Of a DNA stretch of 39,451 bases, positions 8,102 through 18,455 are shown one piece after another. Each line of letters opens with the position of its first letter. The first letter of the stretch is position 1. The position numbers were made by a program, and so were the translations under genes. Below the pieces are notes generated by a model that saw only the letters and a program-made list of their open reading frames with translations, did not search any database and was not told the origin of the DNA. The stretch comes from Chloroflexota bacterium (lineage in GTDB: Bacteria; Chloroflexota; Anaerolineae; Anaerolineales; E44-bin32). Location of the stretch: NCBI GenBank assembly GCA_024277995.1, contig JAJRUD010000122.1, positions 1-39,451 on the forward strand, in the 5' to 3' direction.

Positions 8102-8515
8102 ATGACCCACATCATAACCAGCTTGTGCCTGCGTGACTCAGGGTGTGTGGACGTATGCCCGGTGGAGTGCATCGTCCCCGGCAAGCCCATCGATCAGTGG
8201 CCGTGGTATTACATCGACCCCGACACCTGCATCGATTGCGGTGCCTGCATCCCTGAATGCCCCTACGAAGCCATCTTCCCTGAGGAAGAGGTTCCCAGCG
8301 AATATGTTGCCAAGGGCGGGGAGTATCAGAGCATGCCGAAGGGCACACCCGGTTTCGACACCGTCTATGACGGAGAGAACAAGGACGGGGAGCCGGTGCA
8401 TCTGGAGGCGACCCGCGTCCTCGAGGCCGGGCAGGTGGTGGACCTCACGCCGGACATCGAGCCGAACTACAAATACTTCCAGGAGGGCCCGGGCTACAGC
8501 GCGCTTGAAGAGTAG
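8102..8515 (+). CDS. Ferredoxin, 7Fe/8Fe type (FdxA-like)
   Basis: This 137-residue iron-sulfur electron carrier has eight cysteines: Cys9, Cys15, Cys19 and Cys23 in the first half (CVDVCPVEC) and Cys43, Cys46, Cys49 and Cys53 in the second (CIDCGACIPEC). The first group lacks the usual CxxC pair and resembles FdxA proteins, in which three cysteines hold a 3Fe-4S cluster and the second group holds a 4Fe-4S cluster. The motif is followed by FPEEEVP, also an FdxA mark. The ~75-residue C-terminal extension is acidic. ATG at 8102 has GGAGGG (8089-8094) upstream. Placement after sodA suggests co-expression under oxidative conditions. Confidence 0.87.
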   Translation: MTHIITSLCLRDSGCVDVCPVECIVPGKPIDQWPWYYIDPDTCIDCGACIPECPYEAIFPEEEVPSEYVAKGGEYQSMPKGTPGFDTVYDGENKDGEPVHLEATRVLEAGQVVDLTPDIEPNYKYFQEGPGYSALEE

Positions 8516-8536
8516 CCCACCACGTTCTGTCTGATG

Positions 8537-8564
8537 AGAGAGGGAGCCGTCTGGCTCCCTCTTT
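8537..8564 (+). terminator. Intrinsic terminator of sodA-ferredoxin
   Basis: AGAGGGAGCC pairs with GGCTCCCTCT around a four-base GTCT loop (stem 8537-8548 with 8553-8564, one G-T pair). A T-rich tail TTTCCGTCT follows. It lies 21 bp after the ferredoxin stop. Confidence 0.78.
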
Positions 8565-8640
8565 CCGTCTATCGTCACGGTGCCCCATGAGGGGAACGGC
8601 TCGTTGTTTGAGCCAACGAAAGCCGCTGGAGGAGGTCGCG

Positions 8641-10086
<1,446 letters not shown>

Positions 10087-10237
10087 GACGAGAGCGTTTC
10101 GCGGGCAGCTTGTATCGCTGGCGATGCATATCTTCACTTGATAGCGCTTTCATGAATGCCAAGTTGCAGCGATCCCATCACTTGTCGTTTCGACGGTGGC
10201 CGCGAGCGCTGTAACTTGACTGGATATCCCGCCTCTA

Positions 10238-11005
10238 CTATTGATCAGAGGAACCGCTACCTAGTCGTAGCGTCAAGATTTCTTCGTGCATTGGAGCGTT
10301 CATAAGATGGTTTGATATTGGTAGCAATTGTTTCTTGAACGGCGAGGATATAAGTCGCTGGTCTTGCCTGGCTGTCTCTGCGATCCTCCTCAATCCTGAG
10401 ACTATATCGGCAAGCTGGGTGAAAATCGAGTATTCGCTGCCAGCGTAGAATACATCCAGAACATTCTTTGAGTGCGCGAAGCCGATACTCTCCCCGCGAC
10501 CTGTCTCTCGCATAACGTCAACGGTCTTCATCAATCCTGAAAACTGCTTGGTCATCTGTTTCATATTCCTGTCAAAGCCAGCGTCCATTATTGGAATAAC
10601 CATCTCTGATTCTAATCTTGGCTGCAGGCTGCTCAGGATTCCAAGCCAGCAAAGACCAATTAGATGCTTGTCCCTTTCAAATGTTCTCCTAATCCTCTTT
10701 GTTATGTAGTACCCCACTCGAAATATCTCCACTTGATATCCAACGATCATATTGGCTAGGGACCGCAACACCTCAAGCTTTACTTCGTCATCTTCTTCCC
10801 GCAGAAAATCTGCGAAACGTAGTTCGGGGACGCTCACATCGAGCACACCTTCGTTGGGTTCTGTCTTAAGCCGCAGAATCTCATAGAATGCGCTTCGCAA
10901 GGCAGGATATCTATCAAGCGGAATCAATAATCCTGTCATTGATGAGATATGCGGGCTCGTTGCTTTGTTGTAGCTTTCGTCCATGAACAGAAAATTGAGC
11001 CTCAT
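10238..11005 (-). CDS. DUF3800-family protein, probably horizontally acquired
   Basis: This 255-residue protein starts MRLNFLFMDESYNKA and ends its conserved part with GSEYSIFTQLADIVSGLRR. The pairing of an N-terminal hydrophobic strand plus D-E-S with a late Q-L-A-D-h-h-h-G motif marks DUF3800, a family with a predicted RNase H-like fold. Members often sit in mobile or defence-related loci; their biochemical role is not established. Base composition falls to roughly 45% GC (one 60-base line counts at about 38%) with AT-ended codons, unlike every neighbour. It stands alone between a lyase and an ABC operon, convergent with the former. No recombinase, partner gene or attachment site is visible. 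The ribosome binding site is weak (AGGG about 10 bases upstream). Confidence 0.72.
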   Translation of the reverse strand: MRLNFLFMDESYNKATSPHISSMTGLLIPLDRYPALRSAFYEILRLKTEPNEGVLDVSVPELRFADFLREEDDEVKLEVLRSLANMIVGYQVEIFRVGYYITKRIRRTFERDKHLIGLCWLGILSSLQPRLESEMVIPIMDAGFDRNMKQMTKQFSGLMKTVDVMRETGRGESIGFAHSKNVLDVFYAGSEYSIFTQLADIVSGLRRIAETARQDQRLISSPFKKQLLPISNHLMNAPMHEEILTLRLGSGSSDQ

Positions 11006-11178
11006 GAGGCTATTCCCTTTCCCCCGCAGTGCAGATGAAGCTACCAGCTATGATGCCGCGCGCCTCCGCCCACGCGGGAGGACCCGCTCCGGGGCGCTGT
11101 GCAGCCATTCTATAGCCGAGACGCCCTGTCGCGCTGATATGAGGAAGGGCGAGGCCTGGCACCCTGGCGACGGGGCCA

Positions 11179-12051
11179 TCAGCGGTTCTGCGCTGCAGGT
11201 GTCGGCCGGCGGCGGGCCAGCCGACGCAGGATGGGCAGATCCCAGCCGCCCTCGCCGCTGACGCGGATGTCGCGCCGCTGGAAGCGCCACCAGCCGATGA
11301 GCAGGAAGAGCAGAGAGAAGGCTATCAGGCCGCCCAGCCAGCCCCATTTCAGGTCGGCAGTCATCACCTCACCGCTCTGGTACCAGTAGAAGGGGGTCAT
11401 CCGGGCGACGGGCTCCAACTGCTCCACCAGGTGGGAAAAGCCGTCGATGAAATAGCCGCCCACGAGATAAGCGGCGGCTGCGTAGGCCGTAGCGCGGCGC
11501 GAGGGCAGGACCTGGCTCAACATCACCGTCAGTGAGGCCATGAACAGCACCTGTACCAGCGCAGGCAGGAATGCGAGCGCCAGTCGGTAGGCGCTCAGGT
11601 CCACTTCCACCCAGAAGAGCGGGATGATGGTGGCCAACAGGCTGCTGCCGAGGACGATCAGGCTGGCGGCCACCAGACCGAGCACGCGCGCCACGTACAG
11701 ACGGCTGCGGCTGATGGGGTGTCCGAGCAGCAGGTCGAGCGTGCCCTGCTCCTCGTCAGCCAGGAGCAGGCTTGAGCCGGCGGCGACGGCGAAGATGGCC
11801 AGCAGCAGCGGGAGCTGAGAGAAAAACTTGCTGTCGACGAAACCGGGCGGCGTGGCGAAGCCTTCCAGGCCGCCGAAGAACTGGATCAGCCCCTCGGGGA
11901 AGCTCGCCACCATTTGCTCGACCAGGTCGCTCATCTGACTCACGGTGCGGGCCACGGCGACGATCATCGCGCCGAGATAGGACAGGCCCAGAGACCAGCC
12001 GATGATGTGCCAGCGCAGGCGATGCAAGGTATTCCTTACCAGGGCGATCAT
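11179..12051 (-). CDS. ABC-2 type transporter permease (second copy)
   Basis: This 290-residue membrane protein has six predicted helices and an extracellular loop (QMVASFPEGLIQFFGG...) after helix 1. The segment GSSLLLADEEQGTLDLLLGHPISRSRLY after helix 2 is the cytoplasmic coupling element of ABC-2 permeases. It is a paralogue of the gene directly upstream, sharing the spacing and wording of this block, so the two probably form a heterodimer served by the ATPase at 12905-13852. The ATG overlaps the upstream stop as ATGA (12048-12051), indicating translational coupling. The C-terminus ends in RRDIRVSGEGGWDLP, also matched in the paralogue. The substrate is unknown. Confidence 0.82.
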   Translation of the reverse strand: MIALVRNTLHRLRWHIIGWSLGLSYLGAMIVAVARTVSQMSDLVEQMVASFPEGLIQFFGGLEGFATPPGFVDSKFFSQLPLLLAIFAVAAGSSLLLADEEQGTLDLLLGHPISRSRLYVARVLGLVAASLIVLGSSLLATIIPLFWVEVDLSAYRLALAFLPALVQVLFMASLTVMLSQVLPSRRATAYAAAAYLVGGYFIDGFSHLVEQLEPVARMTPFYWYQSGEVMTADLKWGWLGGLIAFSLLFLLIGWWRFQRRDIRVSGEGGWDLPILRRLARRRPTPAAQNR

Positions 12052-12902
12052 GCGGAACTTCCTCGAGAGCGGACCAGCAGGCCCCGCCAGCTCCAGGCGC
12101 CTTCGCCGGTGATGCGGATATCCCTGGCCCGCCAGCGCCACCAAGCCACGGCCAGGAAAACCAGCCCCAGCCCCAGCAGGCCCAACAGGGAACCCCAGTC
12201 CAGCGGCTCGCCAATGGCCTGCGCACCTTGATAATAATGCATAGGTGTGAAGCGGGCCGCTTGGCGCAGGCTTTCCACTTCCGAGGAAAGGGAGTTGATG
12301 AAGTAGGCCACGAACAACAGCAGCCCACTGGTCATGGCCGCCGTCGAGCGGCCGGGCATCAGCAGGCTGAGCATCAGCGAAAAGGCGCTCAGGAAGAAGA
12401 GTTGAACGTACAGCGTGATAAAGGACTTGGCCAGTTCCACGATGGCTGTATCTATCCCGGCCCACTGGGTGGAGAGAGCAATACCTGCGAAAGCAATGGC
12501 CAGGATGCCGGCCGTGACGACCATCATCCCCAGCAGACGCCCTAAGAACAGCTGCGCGCGGTCGATAGGGTGGGCCAGAAGCAAGTCCAGCACACCCTCT
12601 TCTTCGTCCTGCAGCAGCAGCCCGGAGCCGGCCAGGACGGCGAATATGCCCAGGATGAGCGGCATGGAGGAGAAGAAATACATCCCCAGGAACCCCTGCG
12701 GCGTGCTGAGGTCCTGGATGGCGCCGAAGAGCGCCAGGACCTCCGGCGGGTAGGACTGCATCAGGCGCTTGAGGGTATCAGCCTGGGTTGCGATGTCTTC
12801 GAAGAAGGTCATGAAGAGGATCGCCACGCCGGCCAGGCTGAGGCCCCAGCCCAGCATGGTGCCGCGCATGCGATTCAAGGTGTGCAGGAAGATCACCCCC
12901 AT
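12048..12902 (-). CDS. ABC-2 type transporter permease (first copy)
   Basis: This 284-residue protein has six predicted helices. Its coupling segment GSGLLLQDEEEGVLDLLLAHPIDRAQLF matches the downstream paralogue closely, and its C-terminus RARDIRITGEGAWSWRG matches RRDIRVSGEGGWDLP of that gene. The pair clearly arose by tandem duplication. The frame is open well upstream, but ATG at 12900-12902 is preceded by GAGGAGGA inside the end of the ATPase gene, whose TAG lies only 2 bp away. It probably forms the membrane part of an exporter for a lipid, peptide or polysaccharide; the substrate is not deducible. Confidence 0.84.
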   Translation of the reverse strand: MGVIFLHTLNRMRGTMLGWGLSLAGVAILFMTFFEDIATQADTLKRLMQSYPPEVLALFGAIQDLSTPQGFLGMYFFSSMPLILGIFAVLAGSGLLLQDEEEGVLDLLLAHPIDRAQLFLGRLLGMMVVTAGILAIAFAGIALSTQWAGIDTAIVELAKSFITLYVQLFFLSAFSLMLSLLMPGRSTAAMTSGLLLFVAYFINSLSSEVESLRQAARFTPMHYYQGAQAIGEPLDWGSLLGLLGLGLVFLAVAWWRWRARDIRITGEGAWSWRGLLVRSRGSSA

Positions 12903-12904
12903 GG

Positions 12905-13852
12905 CTAATCCTCCTCGTCGTTGCGGTAGAGGGCCAGGAAGATCTCCTCCAGGGTCGGGCGCTCGGTCTCCAGGTCTCGAACGGGCAACTGTGCGAGCAC
13001 GCGGATCAAGCCGCCCATCTCGCCGGTCACCTGTAGCACCACGGAAGTTCCGTCGCTGCCATCTAGCAGGGTGACCCCGGGGGCCTCGGCCACGCGCTGT
13101 GGGTCCACGGCCTTGCGGAAGCGCACACGCACCCGCCGCAGTGAGCGGTCCCACAGGCTTTCCGGCTCCAGCACCTCCACCACGCGCCCCTTGCGAATGA
13201 TGCCGACCCGATCAGCCACCTCTTCCACCTCGCTGATATTATGCGAGGAGAAGAACACCGTGGTGCCTGCCGCGCGCGCCTCGCGGAGGATCTGCAGCAC
13301 CTCCTTCTGCATCAGCGGATCCAGCCCCAGGGTGGGCTCGTCCAGGATGAGCAGCTCAGGACGGTGCATAAGGGCCTGCAGCAGGCCTGCCTTCTGCTTG
13401 TTCCCCTTGGAGAGGTTCTTGATGGGCGTATCCAGGTCGAGCGCTAGGCGTTCGGCCAGGCTCTCGATGGTTGCCGGGTCGGCCCGATGCCGGCGCAGGC
13501 TGTTCAGCAGGCGCAGCATGCCGCGCGCCGTCAGGTTGGGGTACAGGCTCAGTTCGCCGGGCAGGTAACCAGTGCGTTCGCGCACTTCTACCGATTGGCG
13601 CCGTGGATCCATCCCCAACACGCGCAGCTCCCCGCCATCGGGGCGGATCAGGTCAAGCATGCAGCGGATGGCGGTCGTCTTCCCGGCGCCGTTGGGGCCC
13701 AGGAAGCCGAAGATCTCTACCTGGCGCACCTCCAGGTCGACGCCGCGCAGAGCCTGCACTCGGCCATAGGATTTGGTCAGGCCCTTGATTTCGATGGCGG
13801 GTATCTGCATGGGGTCATCCAAGGTTTTCGCGTTGCCCTCGATGGATCTCAT
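12905..13852 (-). CDS. ABC transporter ATPase (ABC-2/drug-export type)
   Basis: This 315-residue nucleotide-binding subunit has Walker A GPNGAGKTT, signature LSKGNKQK, Walker B LLILDEPTLGLDPL and a switch His in FFSSHNISEVEE. After the ~220-residue core there is a C-terminal extension of about 90 residues ending LEEIFLALYRNDEED, common in the CcmA/NatA-like ATPases that serve ABC-2 permeases. Two permeases follow immediately downstream in the same operon. The start is taken at 13852, with GAGGG about ten bases upstream and overlapping the end of the previous gene's region; ATG 13810 (MQIPAIEIKGLTKSYG) is a possible alternative because homology begins there. It powers export of an unknown substrate. 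Confidence 0.88.
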   Translation of the reverse strand: MRSIEGNAKTLDDPMQIPAIEIKGLTKSYGRVQALRGVDLEVRQVEIFGFLGPNGAGKTTAIRCMLDLIRPDGGELRVLGMDPRRQSVEVRERTGYLPGELSLYPNLTARGMLRLLNSLRRHRADPATIESLAERLALDLDTPIKNLSKGNKQKAGLLQALMHRPELLILDEPTLGLDPLMQKEVLQILREARAAGTTVFFSSHNISEVEEVADRVGIIRKGRVVEVLEPESLWDRSLRRVRVRFRKAVDPQRVAEAPGVTLLDGSDGTSVVLQVTGEMGGLIRVLAQLPVRDLETERPTLEEIFLALYRNDEED

Positions 13853-13864
13853 GTTTCGGAGCCC

Positions 13865-14770
13865 TCAGTCGCCTTCGTTGCGGGCCCGGAAGAGCTCGCG
13901 CAGGGCTTCGGCCTGTCGAGGGGAAATGCCCAGGCTGCGCATGGGCTCCCGCTCGCCGGCCAGGATCAGGTTGCCCAGATCGGAGTGGATCCACATCTTG
14001 AGGTCCTCCTCGAGAGGCGAACCGATGTGGTCTTCGCGCACGACGCGTCCGTCAGCGAGCACGATGACCCGGTCGGTCTGGCGGGCGACGGCGGGGTCGT
14101 GGGTGACCACGAGAAAGGTGGTGCCCTGCGATCTGTTGATGTCGCGCAGGAGCTGCATCAGGCCTTCGCCAGCCTTGGTGTCCAGGCTGCCCGTGGGCTC
14201 ATCGGCCAGGACGAGCGGCGGCTGGTTGGCCAAGGCGCGCGCCACGGCGACACGCTGGCGTTCACCGCCCGAAAGCTGGCCCGGCAGGTGGTTCATGCGA
14301 TCGGCCAGGCCGACCAGGCCCAGCAGTTCTTCTGACCGCGCGCGCCTGGCGCGCGAGCTCAATTGCCCGATCATAGGCACTTCGACGTTCTCGCGGGCCG
14401 TGAGGGTGGGGAGCAGGTTGTGGAGCTGGAACACGAAGCCGACTGTGCGGGCGCGGAAAGCGTCCTTGTCGCGGATGTCGGTCAGGTTCTGGCCGTTGAT
14501 GTATACCTCACCGCTGGTGGGCAGATCCAGGGCGCCCAGGATGTTCAGCAGGGTGCTCTTGCCGCTCCCGCTGGGGCCCATGATGGCCACCAATTCTCCC
14601 TGCCTCACCTGCAGACTGACGCCGTCCAGCGCGCGCACGCCCTCGCCGTCCCCGTAGACGCGCGTCAACTCGCGCGCTTCGACGAGCAAGCCAGGAGTGT
14701 GCCTGGCGTAAGGCGGCGGCAAGCGTTCGTCTCCTTTAATCCTCTTCAAGACCTGTCCCAGGGTTCTCAT
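13865..14770 (-). CDS. ABC transporter ATPase (LolD/MacB type)
   Basis: This 301-residue ATPase has Walker A GPSGSGKST, the Q-loop region VGFVFQLHNLLPTLTARENV typical of the LolD/MacB branch, signature LSGGERQRVAVARAL, Walker B PLVLADEPTGSLD and switch THDPAVARQTDRV. An N-terminal stretch of about 30 residues and a C-terminal extension after residue 250 are unusual for LolD, which is normally about 230 residues. Homology upstream of ATG 14768-14770 is absent, and the previous gene ends 2 bp before it. It works with the fused FtsX/MacB permease and the membrane-fusion lipoprotein encoded just upstream. Together they form a mechanotransmission-type ABC system. Confidence 0.88.
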   Translation of the reverse strand: MRTLGQVLKRIKGDERLPPPYARHTPGLLVEARELTRVYGDGEGVRALDGVSLQVRQGELVAIMGPSGSGKSTLLNILGALDLPTSGEVYINGQNLTDIRDKDAFRARTVGFVFQLHNLLPTLTARENVEVPMIGQLSSRARRARSEELLGLVGLADRMNHLPGQLSGGERQRVAVARALANQPPLVLADEPTGSLDTKAGEGLMQLLRDINRSQGTTFLVVTHDPAVARQTDRVIVLADGRVVREDHIGSPLEEDLKMWIHSDLGNLILAGEREPMRSLGISPRQAEALRELFRARNEGD

Positions 14771-14772
14771 AC

Positions 14773-15960
14773 TCACTCGCCTCTGCGGATGTCGACGAAG
14801 GCCGTCATCCCCCAGCGCAGGGCTTCCGGCCAGCTCTCCATCGCCACGAGCACCTTGAAGTTGACCCCGGAGCCTTCGCTCACCTTGGGGGCGATGTGCA
14901 CCACCGTCCCCTGCACGACGGCGTCCGGCAGGGCGTCGAAGGTCACCGTGGCCGTGGCCCCCGGCTCTATCTGAGCGACGTCGATTTCGCTCAGGTCCGT
15001 GGTTTCGACCAGCAGGGCCGAGGTGTCTCCCAGGATCAACACAGGCTGTCCGGGTGCCACCCATTCGCCTGCGCGCACGAGCAGTGTGCCCACCTGACCG
15101 GCGAAGGGGGCGCGCAGTTCGATGTTCTCGAGGGCGGCCTGTGCGGCCGCCACCTGCGCCTGGGCGCTCTTGAGACGGGTTCGGGCGGCCAGCAGGGCGT
15201 CGGGGTCGGGCCCGTCCTTGACGGCCTGCCAGCGGCGTTCGGCCGCCGCCAACCGCTCCTGGGCCATGGCCAGCTCGGCATCCAATATGGCCTGCTGGAT
15301 GTCCGTGGGTTGGCCCTTGTACCAGTTGAGACTGCGCAGGATCGAATCGCGCTTCTGCCGCGCTGCCGCCAGATTTGCCAGAGCCAGCGCCCGCGACGGG
15401 TCGTCGGGCGATCGTCCGGAGAGGCGGTCGTATGCAGCCTTGGCGCGCTTGACCTCCTCTTCCGCCAGCACCAGATTGGCTTCCGCCGCGTCGATGACGT
15501 CCCGACTGGCGCGGCGACCCTCTTGCTGGTTCTTCCATTTGTAGTCGGCCTTGCGCAGTTCGTCGCGCGCGGTGGCCAACTCCATCTGGGCTTCGGCGCG
15601 CGCCAGGGCGGCGTTCTCCAGGAGATCGTCCAGGGCCTGCTGGGCGGCGACGAGCTCCATTTCGGCTGCGGCCAGAGATGCCTGCAGCCCTTCACGCCCT
15701 TCGAGGGTCAGCAGAACCTGACCTCCCTCGACCCAGTCACCTTCGGTGACGGCAAGCCTTTCGATGCGTCCCGGCATGGAGGCGCTGAGCGTGGCCCAGC
15801 GCTCAGGGACGACCTTGCCGGTGGCGCTGACCACGGCGACGAAGGACTCCTCAGCCGGAGCGGGCTCCGGTGTGGGCTGCTGCTTCTCTCCCGAGCAGGC
15901 CGGCAGCAGGAGCATGCCGGCTAAGGTCACGTATATCAAGATGCGATGGCGGTCAAGCAT
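14773..15960 (-). CDS. HlyD/MacA-type membrane-fusion protein, predicted lipoprotein
   Basis: This 395-residue protein starts MLDRHRILIYVTLAGMLLL and continues to the lipobox LPAC, so it should be a lipid-anchored extracellular protein. It is followed by a Pro/Glu linker, a biotinyl-lipoyl-like half motif (PGRIERLAVTEGDWVEGGQV), a long Ala/Glu-rich coiled coil (about 110-285), the second half motif (IELRAPFAGQVGTLLVRAGE) and a beta-barrel domain. This is the MacA layout. The upstream in-frame ATG at 16029 overlaps the permease stop as ATGA, but ATG 15960 has a strong GGGAGG eight bases before it and starts the signal peptide, so it is preferred. It is the adaptor of the neighbouring permease and ATPase. 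Confidence 0.87.
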   Translation of the reverse strand: MLDRHRILIYVTLAGMLLLPACSGEKQQPTPEPAPAEESFVAVVSATGKVVPERWATLSASMPGRIERLAVTEGDWVEGGQVLLTLEGREGLQASLAAAEMELVAAQQALDDLLENAALARAEAQMELATARDELRKADYKWKNQQEGRRASRDVIDAAEANLVLAEEEVKRAKAAYDRLSGRSPDDPSRALALANLAAARQKRDSILRSLNWYKGQPTDIQQAILDAELAMAQERLAAAERRWQAVKDGPDPDALLAARTRLKSAQAQVAAAQAALENIELRAPFAGQVGTLLVRAGEWVAPGQPVLILGDTSALLVETTDLSEIDVAQIEPGATATVTFDALPDAVVQGTVVHIAPKVSEGSGVNFKVLVAMESWPEALRWGMTAFVDIRRGE

Positions 15961-16025
15961 GATCCTGTCCTCCCGGTAGATCGGCGGGTCCAGAATAGGA
16001 TGTGCAGGGGCGGGGGCCGGCAGGG

Positions 16026-18269
16026 TCATTCATAGCGCAGTGCCTCCACGGGCTGCAGGCGCGTTGCCCGAAAGGCCGGGTACAGGCCGCCGACGAGACC
16101 CAGAACCAGCGCGACGACGATGGCCCGCAGGAAAACGGGCAGCTCCCATCGCGGCGTGAGCGCTTCGCCGATGATGGGCGATTGGCCCATGAGCAAGACG
16201 AGCCCGAAGGCCACCAGGATGCCAGCCAGCCCGCCGACGACGCCCAGGAGCAGGCCCTCGCGCAGGATCAGGCTCAGAATGGCGCGGCGCTTCCAGCCCA
16301 CGGCCCGCAGCACACCGATCTCGCGCGTGCGTTCCAGCACCGACATCAACATGGTGTTCATCACGCCCAATCCGCCGACGATGATCGCCAGCACGGAGAT
16401 GCCGTTGATCATGGCATCCGTGGCCTGCATGTCCGGCATCTGTTCCACGAATTCGCCCGAGAGCGAGGCATGCGCGTCCTGGATCCTGGCGTTGATCCTT
16501 TCCACGACGGCGGGAGCCAGCGCCGGGTCTTTCACGTCCACCAAGTACATGGTGACTTTTCTGGGGCGGCCAGTGTAGCGCTGCGCGTCCCTGAGCGTGA
16601 CGATGCCCCCCATCTCCTCCCAGCCGACTCCCGATTCGTAGATGCCGACCACGCGATAGCGGCCGCCGCCCAGCGTGATGCTGTCGCCGACCTTCTTGTC
16701 CAGGGCCTCGGCCATCATGCGGCCGAGCATGATCTGATGGTTGGTGGAGATGCGTTCTCCCTCCGCCACGTTGAAGCGCTGGATGGCGCGCTCCTGGGGA
16801 GAATATCCCATGATGACGAAAATTGTGCCCGAGTCGGGAAGCACCGTCGCGGTGAAGAGCAGCCCGCTCACATCAATCACCTCCGGCATGGCGGAGATGC
16901 GTTCACCGATGCGCTCGTCCAGCGCGCTGAAGCTCGTATCGGCGATGCCTGCCTGCCGGACCATGACCTCGGCGCCGCCCGAGAGATTGCGGATCAGCTC
17001 GGCGGCGCCGCGCACGGTGGCCTCCAGCGCGATGATGGCCCCCACAGTGATGGAAATGGCCGCCAGCGTCAGGGCCGTCCGTCCCGTGCGTTGCCACAGG
17101 CTCTGCGTGGCCATGCCCCCGATGGGGGCGCGGCGCACCTGTCCACCAGAGGCGCCTCCCTCGTAACGCAGCGCCTCGATGGGCTGCAGGCGCGCCGCCC
17201 GCCATGCGGGATAGAGCCCGCCCACCAGAGCCAGGCCCAGCACGACCACCAGGGCCTGCATGAGCAGGCCGGGCGAGATGCTCGAGGTGGTGGCCCCGAA
17301 GAAGACGATCACATCGGAAAACGCCCACAGCCCGAGGAAGCCGAGGCCGATGCCGAGCAGGCCGCCCGCCAGGCTCACCGCCAAGGCCTCACCCAGGATG
17401 AGCACCAGCACCCGCCAACGTTGCCAACCGACGGCGCGCAAGACGCCGATCTCGCGCGTGCGCTCCATCACTGACATCAATTGCGCGTTCATCATCCCCA
17501 CACCACCGATGACGATGGCCAGGCCAGCGATGGCCCAGACGTAACCCCGCATGAAGTCGCCCATTTGCTGCTTGTTGGCCAGTTCTTCGGTGGAGCTGAT
17601 GGAGAGGTCGGGCCAGAGCCGCTCAGCGCGGGCGATGAAACGTTGGCGCAGATCCGGATCACGCAGGCGGACGTAATACAGGCTCACCTGTCTGGTCCGA
17701 CCCAGCAGCGATTGCGCGTCGCGCAGGCGGATCACGGCGCCGCTGTCCTCGAGGGTTCCGCCGGTCTGGTATATGCCGACGATGCGAAAGACGCTCTCGA
17801 AGATGCGCAACGTGTCGCCGACCCCTTTGTTCATGGCCTCGGCGGCGGCCGAGCCCAGGAGCAGAGGACGACCTCGCGAGCGGCGCGCCTGCCTGGAGTC
17901 CAGCCCTGCGCCCTCGACGATATCGAAGCGGCCCAGCAGGAAGCTGTCTTCCGGAAAGCCGAAGATGTAGAAGTAGGGTACTCCTTCGGCCTGCACGATG
18001 CCCTGCAGCATGCCGCTGGCATCCACGACTTCGGGGAGATTGAGGACCGCCTGGCCTATTTCCTCGTCGACGGCGCTCATGCTGATATCGAAAGCATCCG
18101 GCTGGCTCAAGACCAGATCGGCTTTGCTGCCGGAGAGCATGGAGTCGTAGCCGGCTTCGAGGCCGTTGGCGAGTGCCCCCAGGCTGATAATGGCCGCGAC
18201 GCCGATGCTGATCCCCAGTACGGTGAGCAGGGTTCTGCCACGCCTGCGGATGAGATTCTTCGTGATCAT
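16026..18269 (-). CDS. Fused double MacB/FtsX-type ABC permease
   Basis: This 747-residue protein is two MacB-like permease units in tandem. Each unit has an N-terminal helix (RTLLTVLGISIGVAAIISLG near residue 13; RTALTLAAISITVGAIIALE near 400), a ~190-residue extracellular MacB periplasmic-core-like domain, and three C-terminal helices of the FtsX fold with the conserved MERTREIGVLRAVGWQRW (first copy) and LERTREIGVLRAVGWKRR (second copy). Both units end in YPAWRAARLQPIEALRYE-like sequence. Most MacB permeases are a single unit that dimerises, so this one may supply the whole membrane part alone. The start has GAGG upstream. It heads a six-gene minus-strand operon running to 11179. Confidence 0.87.
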   Translation of the reverse strand: MITKNLIRRRGRTLLTVLGISIGVAAIISLGALANGLEAGYDSMLSGSKADLVLSQPDAFDISMSAVDEEIGQAVLNLPEVVDASGMLQGIVQAEGVPYFYIFGFPEDSFLLGRFDIVEGAGLDSRQARRSRGRPLLLGSAAAEAMNKGVGDTLRIFESVFRIVGIYQTGGTLEDSGAVIRLRDAQSLLGRTRQVSLYYVRLRDPDLRQRFIARAERLWPDLSISSTEELANKQQMGDFMRGYVWAIAGLAIVIGGVGMMNAQLMSVMERTREIGVLRAVGWQRWRVLVLILGEALAVSLAGGLLGIGLGFLGLWAFSDVIVFFGATTSSISPGLLMQALVVVLGLALVGGLYPAWRAARLQPIEALRYEGGASGGQVRRAPIGGMATQSLWQRTGRTALTLAAISITVGAIIALEATVRGAAELIRNLSGGAEVMVRQAGIADTSFSALDERIGERISAMPEVIDVSGLLFTATVLPDSGTIFVIMGYSPQERAIQRFNVAEGERISTNHQIMLGRMMAEALDKKVGDSITLGGGRYRVVGIYESGVGWEEMGGIVTLRDAQRYTGRPRKVTMYLVDVKDPALAPAVVERINARIQDAHASLSGEFVEQMPDMQATDAMINGISVLAIIVGGLGVMNTMLMSVLERTREIGVLRAVGWKRRAILSLILREGLLLGVVGGLAGILVAFGLVLLMGQSPIIGEALTPRWELPVFLRAIVVALVLGLVGGLYPAFRATRLQPVEALRYE

Positions 18270-18455
18270 CGTTGTGCCTCAGGCTTCTATTTCGGCAGGC
18301 CGACTACACCCCCCGTCGTCAGGTGCTCGTATTCTCACCGATATTCCTGGATTTGGGGAGGGTGTGCCCGCCAGCGCGGTCACGCGAGGTTCCCTGCTAT
18401 CTAGTATCGCCTGTGGCAAGCAGGTGGACATGGCGCTGGCGGTGGGCTGACAGCA

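Noticed and set aside
16027-16029. ATG overlapping the FtsX stop as the start of the membrane-fusion lipoprotein
   Set aside because: It would put 23 extra residues before the signal peptide and spoil the lipoprotein leader; ATG 15960 has a better ribosome binding site. It stays a possible secondary start.
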